From positions 1 to 15,324 of the forward strand of contig JAKSKA010000010.1 of the NCBI GenBank assembly GCA_024401915.1: a stretch of DNA of 15,324 nucleotides, read 5' to 3'. Below, piece after piece: positions 5,423-12,628 of this stretch. The notes beneath the pieces are model-generated. The model searched no databases. It had not been told where the DNA came from and saw nothing but the letters and a program-made list of their open reading frames with translations. Source of the DNA: Bacteroidales bacterium (GTDB lineage Bacteria > Bacteroidota > Bacteroidia > Bacteroidales > UBA932). Positions within the stretch are counted from its first letter, which is position 1. Each line of letters begins with the position of its first letter. A program made the position numbers and the translations under genes.

Positions 5423-8041
5423 TGCCAGGAACTGTTCCACCGATGAGCGGACCGACTCTACGAGGTCTTTCCGCGAGAAGTGGACGCTCTGGGCATTCAT
5501 CATCAGGCTTCTGAGGTCCAGCATCTGGTTCACCATATCCAGAAGCTTGCGGGCATTCCTTTCGGCGATGTTCAGTTTACCCTTTATCTGCGCGTCCTGT
5601 TCCCTGCCGATAGCATCGGAAAGGGGGGAAAGGATGAGAGAGAGGGGGGTGCGGAGCTCGTGGCTGATATTGATGAAGAAGATCTGCTTCATCTCGGAAA
5701 TGGCCTTCTCTTCCCTTTCCTTCCTGCGCTTCTGGCTGATCCGGTAGAGAACGGACAGGAATCCCAGCAGCAACAGGGAATAGAGGAGGATGGCCGGGGA
5801 GCTCCTGTACCAGGGCGGACGGACCGTGATATCCAGGCTGCTCACGGGACCGGAAGCGTTTCCTTCTGCATCGGCAATGGCGACATCCAGCTTCATTCTG
5901 CCGGATTTCGCATTGGCGAACTGCACCGCCGGCATGCCGTCCGGGGTCGGCGTCCATTGATTCCCGTCCGTGCTGAAGAGGAACCTGGGCTGGCCGGGCT
6001 TGCCGATGGAGGAAGATGCCAGGTGGATGATGAAGGAGCGCTGGTTCCAGGAAAGGGTCATGTGGGGCTCCACGTTCCTCTCTCCCTCCGGCAGGACGAT
6101 ACCGCTGAAAATGACATAGGTAGAGTCCTGGTCCTCGACAATGTCCTTGGGAACAATCCTGACGAAGCCCCGCTGGCTGCCGGCCAGGATGTCGCCGTTT
6201 CCGAGGCTGACCATCGCGTTCTTGTTGAAGAGGACATCGGGCACACCTTCGCTCGTTCCGTAAGACGTAGCGAAGAAATCCCAGCCGCCATTTCCGGAAT
6301 TCACCTGAATGCGCGTGAGCAGATTGTTGGAGCATACCCAGAGACCGCCCAGGGAGTCTTCCGCCACGGAAACGGCGTGAAAATTGGTGGAGTTCCCCCG
6401 GATATCCACCGAATAGGTCTTTTCGGAGGAGATGTCATAGGCGTGGATGCCCTTGTTGGAGGCAATCCACAGAAGGCCCCTGGAGTCGATGATGATATCC
6501 CTGACGTGCAATTCTGCCAGCTCTTCGGAACCGACCGACCGGATGGTCCCGGTTTCCGGATCGAGCATATCGACACCCTTGGCGTGCCCGATGTATAGGA
6601 GCCCGCTTTCGGAGAAGCAAAGCGAACTGATGTGGTCTTCCTTCAACGGGCTGTTCCCGTGATGATAGATCTTCGATTCGCCGGTGGAAAGGTCCATGAC
6701 TTGGAGACCGGCTCCAAGGGTGCCGATATAGATTTTCCCGTCCCTGGAACATTTGACGTCCCAGATGTCATTGCTTGCCAGCTTGCCGGTGGCCGTGCTG
6801 TAAGAAGTCCATTTGCCGCCGCTGTAATGGGTCAGGCCGCTCCGGAAGCCGCCGAACCAGAGGGATCCGTCAGGGGCAATGGTACTGCTCACCACGATAT
6901 CGGAAAGCAGTTTGCTTTCGTCCATCCGGATACTGGTGCGCTTCCCGGTCTTGGGATCGTAGCGGACAATCCCATTGCCGTCGGTTCCGCACCAGATGAT
7001 TCGGGCGTTGTCTTCCACGACCGCGATGACATCTTCAAGGGGGGTGAGGGCAAATGTGTTCTTCCCGTCGTAAATGAAACTCAGTCCGCTCTTGTAGGTA
7101 CCGAGCCACATCACGCCGTTATTGTCGCTGTACAGGCATTGGATGCATTCACCCAGGAAGGGGGTGTCAGAGGACCGCTCGCGGCCGAACACGTCCGCAA
7201 CGTCCTCGCCGGGGGTGTAAACCAACAGGCCGTCGTGATCGGTGGCGACCCAGACGCGCCCCGAAGCGTCGGCGGCCACATCTCTGATCAGCAAACGATG
7301 CGACTTCCATTCGCCGGTGACGGTATCGTGGGTCCAGGAGACTTCGCCCGTGTAGATGATTTCCAGGCCGGCGGAATCCTTGAAAAACCGATAATTGGGA
7401 TCCTGCGGGTCAGGGTGCAGGGTGATATGGGTCTCCACCGAAGCGGTCTTCATCGTGACAGGGTCGATGCGGATGATGCGTCCGTCGGAGCAGCAGATGG
7501 TGATCTCATCCTCGGAGAAGACCAGATCGGTCGGCTTCGTATCGGCGGGCTTGCCTTCTATGGTCCACGATTCGGTCTTGTCCGCGCGAAGGTCCACCTT
7601 ATATAAGGTCGATCCGTGTATGGCCCAGATGTCACCGTGGGCATCGACCTTCATGATCTTGATTCTTTCCGTGATTCCATGGCTCACCAGCCAGGGGGAA
7701 GGGTCCTGGACCACCCGTTCGTCCGAAAGGTCCATATAGGAGTATCCCAAAGGGGTATGGATCCAGAGGTGTCCCGCCGAATCCTCGAAGATCGAGTTGA
7801 TGGAATTGTCGGGAATCGCATCCGGCCCTTCAAAGAAATGCTTGAAGCGGAAACCGTCATAGCGGTTGAGCCCGACGTGGGTGCCTATCCAAAGAAAACC
7901 CCGGGAATCTTTGAATACGACGTATATGCTGTTGTCGGACAGGCCGTCGTTTATGGTCAGTTGACGGAACTCCGCACCATCCACGGATGTGCAGAGAAAC
8001 AGGAGCAGAACAGAGACGATACTTGATAACAGGCGTTTCAC
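5420..8041 (-). CDS. N-terminal sensor half of a hybrid two-component regulator (propellers, Y_Y_Y, TM, HisKA)
   Basis: This is the sensor half of an HTCS, the class that detects oligosaccharides in the periplasm and controls PUL transcription in Bacteroidota. From GTG 8041 it has 873 residues. There is a signal peptide (about 1-22, KRLLSSIVSVLLLFLC), then at least twelve Reg_prop-like repeats such as SRGFLWIGTHVGLNRYDG, NNGVMWLGTYKSGL and SRGLLWIASNKGI, consistent with two seven-bladed propellers. A Y_Y_Y domain lies before WYRSS, one membrane helix at about 749-767 (ILLYSLLLLGFLSVLY), then HisKA with phospho-acceptor H794 in FFINISHELRTPL. It ends at the amber codon after VEQFLA. The frame stays open to 8293, but the upstream part is low-quality sequence overlapping the promoter and the divergent gene. 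The GTG just before the signal peptide is the best start. With the downstream half it would make about 1290 residues, normal for an HTCS. Confidence 0.85.
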   Translation of the reverse strand: MKRLLSSIVSVLLLFLCTSVDGAEFRQLTINDGLSDNSIYVVFKDSRGFLWIGTHVGLNRYDGFRFKHFFEGPDAIPDNSINSIFEDSAGHLWIHTPLGYSYMDLSDERVVQDPSPWLVSHGITERIKIMKVDAHGDIWAIHGSTLYKVDLRADKTESWTIEGKPADTKPTDLVFSEDEITICCSDGRIIRIDPVTMKTASVETHITLHPDPQDPNYRFFKDSAGLEIIYTGEVSWTHDTVTGEWKSHRLLIRDVAADASGRVWVATDHDGLLVYTPGEDVADVFGRERSSDTPFLGECIQCLYSDNNGVMWLGTYKSGLSFIYDGKNTFALTPLEDVIAVVEDNARIIWCGTDGNGIVRYDPKTGKRTSIRMDESKLLSDIVVSSTIAPDGSLWFGGFRSGLTHYSGGKWTSYSTATGKLASNDIWDVKCSRDGKIYIGTLGAGLQVMDLSTGESKIYHHGNSPLKEDHISSLCFSESGLLYIGHAKGVDMLDPETGTIRSVGSEELAELHVRDIIIDSRGLLWIASNKGIHAYDISSEKTYSVDIRGNSTNFHAVSVAEDSLGGLWVCSNNLLTRIQVNSGNGGWDFFATSYGTSEGVPDVLFNKNAMVSLGNGDILAGSQRGFVRIVPKDIVEDQDSTYVIFSGIVLPEGERNVEPHMTLSWNQRSFIIHLASSSIGKPGQPRFLFSTDGNQWTPTPDGMPAVQFANAKSGRMKLDVAIADAEGNASGPVSSLDITVRPPWYRSSPAILLYSLLLLGFLSVLYRISQKRRKEREEKAISEMKQIFFINISHELRTPLSLILSPLSDAIGREQDAQIKGKLNIAERNARKLLDMVNQMLDLRSLMMNAQSVHFSRKDLVESVRSSVEQFLA

Positions 8042-8045
8042 GGCC

Positions 8046-8053
8046 CAAATATA
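8046..8053 (-). promoter_or_regulatory. Putative -7 box of the HTCS gene, nearly leaderless
   Basis: The minus strand reads TATATTTG, then GGCC, then the GTG start at 8041. The box therefore ends 4 nt before the start codon, and transcription would begin at or next to it. No good -33 TTTG is seen at the expected distance. If a different promoter upstream is used, this match is coincidental. Confidence 0.4.
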
Positions 8054-8076
8054 AGAAAATGAAACGTAGTTGACAC

Positions 8077-8087
8077 CAGATTGCAAC
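8077..8087. promoter_or_regulatory. Shared motif CAGATTGCAAC, copy 2 (candidate HTCS operator)
   Basis: An exact copy of the 11 bp sequence at 1643-1653. It lies between the divergent HTCS and phosphatase-SusC operon promoters, upstream of the -33 position of the operon promoter, where an activator would be expected to bind. Confidence 0.35.
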
Positions 8088-8105
8088 ATTATTACCCATT
8101 GTTGC
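8083..8105. repeat. Inverted repeat in the divergent promoter region
   Basis: GCAACA (8083-8088) and TGTTGC (8100-8105) form 6 bp inverted arms about an 11 nt spacer. The left arm overlaps the shared 11 bp motif. Such spacing fits a dimeric regulator site, though arms this short can occur by chance. Confidence 0.3.
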
Positions 8106-8126
8106 CCCCGGCGATGAATAATTTTG
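8099..8126 (+). promoter_or_regulatory. Putative promoter of the phosphatase-SusCD-GH3 operon, nearly leaderless
   Basis: A perfect TAnnTTTG box (TAATTTTG, 8119-8126) is preceded by TTG at 8099-8101, 17 nt upstream. The box ends 4 nt before the ATG at 8131, so the transcript would start at or beside the start codon. This is the same geometry as the HTCS promoter on the other strand. Confidence 0.45.
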
Positions 8127-8130
8127 CGAT

Positions 8131-9414
8131 ATGAAAAAGAAGATTTTTTTGATTGTTTTGCTGCTCTTTTCGTTCCTGCTTGTCCGGGGACAGAGAGCAG
8201 ATGTCCGCGAAGAAGTCTTTGCGAATCCGCTGAGGTCCTACGGCAACGATTTCCCCTATCCTGCCGAAACCTACAGGCAGACCCCTTCCCCAAAAGGGTA
8301 CAAGCCGTTTTACATCAGTCATTACGGCCGCCACGGATCCCGGTACTATTGGGAATCTTCTTTTTATAAGCGTATTGACTCGCTGCTTACCGACGCGCAC
8401 ACCAGAGGGATTCTCACGGAAGCGGGCGAGGAATTTTATCGGCAGTTTTCTTCCCTCCTGCCGGAACTGACCGTCAGGGTCACGGAACTGACTCCCTTGG
8501 GATATGAGCAGCACGCGCGTATCGCAAAGACGATGTACGATTCTTTCCCGGAGATATTCAAGAAAGGCGGACACGTAGAGGCGTTCTCCTCCCTTGAGGG
8601 CCGATGCATCGTCAGCATGGCCGCCTTCTGCCAGTCTCTGGCCGGACTGAACGACAAACTGGATATATACCAGCGGGCATCCAAGGAGACGCTCGGCGCC
8701 GTCATCCCGGATTCGAAGGACAATCCCCTGCGCTGGACCTGCGATCCCGAACCTTTCCCCGTACCGGGCGAGCCTTCCGTGTCCGCCAGTCCCGCCGCCG
8801 GGAAAATGCCGTTCGTGGATATGTTCTTCAAGGAGGCGTCACTGGACGAAACGGAGGCAAAGACCATCCAGCCGACACTGAATACGCTCTATACGTCTCT
8901 TCCCAGCATCGGGCATGAGGGCCTGATGGGAGAGCCCTATACCCTGGATGAAATGTATAGCCGATGGGACGTGTCAAACGCCGGCGCCTACCGTCATTAC
9001 TGGTCCAGACGCAAGCTCGCGGTTCCCATTGTCGAGGACATCCTGGACCGGGCGGAAGCCGTTATTTCCGGCAAGAGTTCTGAAATCGCCGACCTGCGTT
9101 TCGGGCACGATTCCTATCTGGGCCCGCTCAACATCCTCCTGGGCATGGACGGGTCCCTGACGGTCCCTGCCGATCCGGACGATTTCAAGTATGTGTACCA
9201 GAACTATAACACCTGTATGGCCGGTAATATCCAGCTGATCTTCTACAAGAGCAGGAAGCCGGGCAGCGATATCCTTGTCAAGGCCCTCCTGTGTGGTCGG
9301 GAGGTGACGCTTCCCTTGCCCGGAGACCGATATCCCTATTACAGATGGAGCGACTTCCGGAAGTTCTACCGGAACCTGTGCGACAATGCCAGAACAGCCG
9401 ACAATTTACACTAA
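8131..9414 (+). CDS. Secreted histidine acid phosphatase (clade 2, phytase/MINPP-like)
   Basis: Predicted 427-residue phosphomonoesterase of the histidine phosphatase superfamily, clade 2, which includes acid phosphatases, phytases and inositol polyphosphate phosphatases. The signal peptide is MKKKIFLIVLLLFSFLLVRG. The catalytic motif is SHYGRHGSRYYW (63-74): R67, nucleophile H68 and R71. The second active-site motif is GHDSYLGPL with H326 and D327, which takes the place of HAE/HD in relatives and supplies the proton donor. Length is normal for the family. It is the first gene of an apparent operon: only 20 nt separate it from SusC and no second promoter box is seen there. Physiological substrate is unknown; phytate or a phosphorylated sugar released from a glycan are both plausible given the context. 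The ATG is supported by the signal peptide and by the promoter box just upstream. Confidence 0.88.
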   Translation: MKKKIFLIVLLLFSFLLVRGQRADVREEVFANPLRSYGNDFPYPAETYRQTPSPKGYKPFYISHYGRHGSRYYWESSFYKRIDSLLTDAHTRGILTEAGEEFYRQFSSLLPELTVRVTELTPLGYEQHARIAKTMYDSFPEIFKKGGHVEAFSSLEGRCIVSMAAFCQSLAGLNDKLDIYQRASKETLGAVIPDSKDNPLRWTCDPEPFPVPGEPSVSASPAAGKMPFVDMFFKEASLDETEAKTIQPTLNTLYTSLPSIGHEGLMGEPYTLDEMYSRWDVSNAGAYRHYWSRRKLAVPIVEDILDRAEAVISGKSSEIADLRFGHDSYLGPLNILLGMDGSLTVPADPDDFKYVYQNYNTCMAGNIQLIFYKSRKPGSDILVKALLCGREVTLPLPGDRYPYYRWSDFRKFYRNLCDNARTADNLH

Positions 9415-9434
9415 TCAATTAAAATAAAGCACTT

Positions 9435-12400
9435 ATGAAACGATTATCAAAAACTGTTTTGATGAGATGTTGCATTTCGTTGGCTTTTGTCTTCGGTGCA
9501 ATTCTCTGCTCGACAGCCCAAGCTCAGTCGCTGAGCGTGAGCGGTCGTATTGTCGATGAGACAAACCAGCCGGTGATTGGAGCCGGCATCCAGGAAAAAG
9601 GAACGAGCAACGGCACGGTTTCCGATCTGGACGGCCAGTTCACACTTGTCACGAACGCTGATGCGGTCCTGGTATTCACTTCCCTCGGCTACGGCACGAA
9701 GGAAGTGGCCGTGAACGGGAACAGTGTCATCAACGTCGTGCTCAACAGCAGCTCGGAATTCCTCGAGGATGTCGTCGTCGTCGGCTACGGCGTCCAGAAA
9801 AAGAAACTGATCACCGGTTCGACCATTCAGGTCAAGGGTGACGACATCGCGAAACTCAACAGCCCAAGCGCGCTCGGAGCATTGCAGTCCTCGACGCCCG
9901 GTGTGAACATCATCGCCAATACCGGCCAGCCCGGTGACGGATTCAATGTCAACATCCGCGGTATGGGCACCATCGGCTCCTATAAGCCGCTCTATGTCAT
10001 CGACGGCGTGGCCGGCGGCGACATCAGCACCCTCAACCCTTCCGACATCGAGAGCATCGACATCCTGAAGGATGCGGCTTCGGCGGCCATCTACGGTGCC
10101 AGAGCCGCGAACGGCGTCATCCTGGTGACCACCAAGCAGGGCAAGGAAGGCAAAATCCAGATCAGCTACGACGGCTATGTCGGTTGGCAGAACGCCCCCA
10201 TCATTCCGCAGGTGCTGAACGCAAAGCAGTATATCGAGGTGATCAATACCGCCGAGAAGAACAACCGGCTCACCCCCACTGATTTCTCGGCCGTTCTCAG
10301 TCCCGAACTGTACAAGAGCATCATGGACGGTTCCTTCACCGGCACCAACTGGATCCGGGAGTTCCACAATGACAATGCGCCCGTTTCCAATCACGCCGTC
10401 AATCTCACCGGCGGTACCGACAGGTCCAAGTTCTCGATGGGTGTCAGCTTCACCGACCAGGAAGGTATCTTCGGCAAGCCGGCGGCCTCCAACTTCAAGC
10501 GCGCGACGGTCCGCCTGAACTCCGACCACGTGGTTTTCAGGAAGAACGACCTCGACATTATCACCATCGGCGAAAACTTCAATTTCTTCTACAGCGAGAA
10601 GAGCGGTATCAACCTCAGCAACCAGTACTCCAACAACATGTTTGACGCGCTGACCGCGAACCCTCTCGCCCCCATGCGGAGGGCTGACGGCGAGTACACG
10701 AACGCTGACGACTACACGGCTCTCGGTATTTTCAAGTTCGACGGCGACGCCAAGAACCCGCTGTATGTGATCTCGAAAACGAGCCAGGGCAACAACTGGA
10801 GAAGCAACTACGGACTGAACATGTCCGCCAACGTACGCATCCAGCCCATCAAGGACCTCATCGTCAGAAGCCAGTTCAATTATATGGCCAGTGCCAACAG
10901 CAGGCGCTCCTATGACATGACCTATCAGGCCAACTCCACCTCTTTCCTCGATGTGGACAAGGTGTCCCAGGAGGCCGGCCTCGGATGGAACTGGTCCTGG
11001 GAGAATACGGTTGCGTACAAGTTCCATTTCGGCGATCACAACTTCGACGCGATGGCCGGTATGTCCATCGAACACTCCGGCTACGGCGAGACGGTCGGCG
11101 CCGGCAGGGAAGGTGGAAAATGGGTTGACGACCCTGTCCACGCCTATGTCAGCAACATGACGGGCCTCATTACGGAAAGCAAGGTCAAGGGTTCCCCCTG
11201 GAGTGACCGCGGCCTGCTTTCGTACTTCGGACGTATCAACTATGACTACGCCGAGAAGTATATGCTGTCCCTCATCCTCCGTCGTGACGGCTCCTCCAAT
11301 TTCGCTCCCGGTCACCGCTGGGGCACGTTCCCCTCTGTTTCCGCCGGTTGGGTGGTGACCAACGAGCCTTGGATGGCAGGGTTCCGCAACACCCTCAGTT
11401 TCCTGAAGCTCCGCGGAAGCTGGGGCCAGAACGGTAACTGCGCGATTGACAACTTCCAGTATCTCGCTACCGTCCAGGTCGGCCCGAACGACGGCCGATA
11501 CGGTTTCTCCAACGGCATCACCGACCAGCTCAGCAATGGCTCCTATGCCGACAAGCTGGCCAATCCCGATGTTACCTGGGAGACCTCGCAGCAGCTTGAC
11601 TTCGGTCTGGACGCCCGTTTCTTCGCCAGCCGTCTGGGACTGACCTTCGACTGGTATCAGAAGGATACCAAGAACTGGCTGGTGAAAGCCCCCATCATGG
11701 GCCATTATGGCGCCGACGCCCCGTATATCAATGGCGGTGACGTGCGCAACACCGGTGTCGAACTGGCCCTTACCTGGAACGACCAGGTGAACAAGGATTT
11801 CTACTACAGCATCGGCGTGAACGGCGCCTACAACAAGAACATCGTCACCCGTATCGCCAACGGCGAGGGCGTCATCCACGGACAGGCCGTCGTCGAGCAG
11901 GCCTCCGAACTGTATCGTGCCGAGGTGGGCTATCCGATCGGCTACTTCCATACCTATGTCACGGACGGCGTGTTCCAGACACAGCAGGAACTCGACGCCT
12001 GGCTGGCGGCCGGCAAGCCGACCATCAGCGACAATCCCCAGCCCGGCGATCTCAAGGTCCTCGACCTCAACGGCGACGGTGTCCTGAATCAGGACGATGA
12101 CAAGACGATGACCGGCGATCCCAACCCTCATTTCACGGCGGGTCTCAACATCTCCGTCAACTACAAGGGCTTTGATTTCGGCGTCAGCGGATATGGCATG
12201 TTCGGCCACCAGATCTTCCGTGCCTGGAGACAGTACGGCCACAGACCGTATCAGAACTATACCACGGAAGTGTTTGACTACTGGCACGGCGAGGGCACGT
12301 CCAACAAGCTGCCCATCCTGTATTCCAGCAACAGCAAAGGCCTCAACACCGACATGTTCATCGAGAACGGCGACTTCTTCCGCTTCCAGACGGTCACGCT

Positions 12401-12614
12401 CGGATACGACTTCAACCGGCTGTGGAAGAACTCCCCGTTCGGCCAGCTCCGTCTCTATGTCCAGGGTCAGAACCTCTACACGATCACGGGATATAAGGGT
12501 ATGGATCCTGAAGTGGGTACTTCCAGCGGATTCGACTCCTGGGCCAAGGGCATCGACCTCGGCTTCTATCCCCAGCCCCGCACCATTCTCGTGGGCCTTA
12601 ACATCAAATTCTAA
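9435..12614 (+). CDS. SusC-like TonB-dependent outer-membrane transporter
   Basis: Predicted 1059-residue outer-membrane barrel that imports oligosaccharides using TonB energy, with SusD as its lid. The signal peptide ends at about AQA(30)/Q31. A carboxypeptidase-regulatory-like domain spans about 34-105 (SVSGRIVDETNQPVIGAGI...VVL), followed by the TonB-box-like EDVVVVGYG (111-119). The plug domain (about 115-240) contains NVNIRGMGTIG and PLYVIDGV, then the barrel ends in ILVGLNIKF with the terminal Phe needed for outer-membrane assembly. Length is typical for SusC. The A-rich leader AATTAAAATAAA precedes the ATG. It lies 20 nt after the phosphatase and 14 nt before the SusD ATG. The coding bias strongly favours C-ending codons, more than in GH43 and GH51. 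The transported glycan cannot be read from sequence. Confidence 0.96.
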   Translation: MKRLSKTVLMRCCISLAFVFGAILCSTAQAQSLSVSGRIVDETNQPVIGAGIQEKGTSNGTVSDLDGQFTLVTNADAVLVFTSLGYGTKEVAVNGNSVINVVLNSSSEFLEDVVVVGYGVQKKKLITGSTIQVKGDDIAKLNSPSALGALQSSTPGVNIIANTGQPGDGFNVNIRGMGTIGSYKPLYVIDGVAGGDISTLNPSDIESIDILKDAASAAIYGARAANGVILVTTKQGKEGKIQISYDGYVGWQNAPIIPQVLNAKQYIEVINTAEKNNRLTPTDFSAVLSPELYKSIMDGSFTGTNWIREFHNDNAPVSNHAVNLTGGTDRSKFSMGVSFTDQEGIFGKPAASNFKRATVRLNSDHVVFRKNDLDIITIGENFNFFYSEKSGINLSNQYSNNMFDALTANPLAPMRRADGEYTNADDYTALGIFKFDGDAKNPLYVISKTSQGNNWRSNYGLNMSANVRIQPIKDLIVRSQFNYMASANSRRSYDMTYQANSTSFLDVDKVSQEAGLGWNWSWENTVAYKFHFGDHNFDAMAGMSIEHSGYGETVGAGREGGKWVDDPVHAYVSNMTGLITESKVKGSPWSDRGLLSYFGRINYDYAEKYMLSLILRRDGSSNFAPGHRWGTFPSVSAGWVVTNEPWMAGFRNTLSFLKLRGSWGQNGNCAIDNFQYLATVQVGPNDGRYGFSNGITDQLSNGSYADKLANPDVTWETSQQLDFGLDARFFASRLGLTFDWYQKDTKNWLVKAPIMGHYGADAPYINGGDVRNTGVELALTWNDQVNKDFYYSIGVNGAYNKNIVTRIANGEGVIHGQAVVEQASELYRAEVGYPIGYFHTYVTDGVFQTQQELDAWLAAGKPTISDNPQPGDLKVLDLNGDGVLNQDDDKTMTGDPNPHFTAGLNISVNYKGFDFGVSGYGMFGHQIFRAWRQYGHRPYQNYTTEVFDYWHGEGTSNKLPILYSSNSKGLNTDMFIENGDFFRFQTVTLGYDFNRLWKNSPFGQLRLYVQGQNLYTITGYKGMDPEVGTSSGFDSWAKGIDLGFYPQPRTILVGLNIKF

Positions 12615-12628
12615 TAACTGTGCTTGAA

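Noticed and set aside
8042..8293. Extension of the HTCS N-terminus upstream of the GTG at 8041 (frame open to 8293)
   Set aside because: The added residues are Arg-rich shadow sequence overlapping the phosphatase gene and would bury the signal peptide. The promoter box at 8046-8053 also lies inside it.
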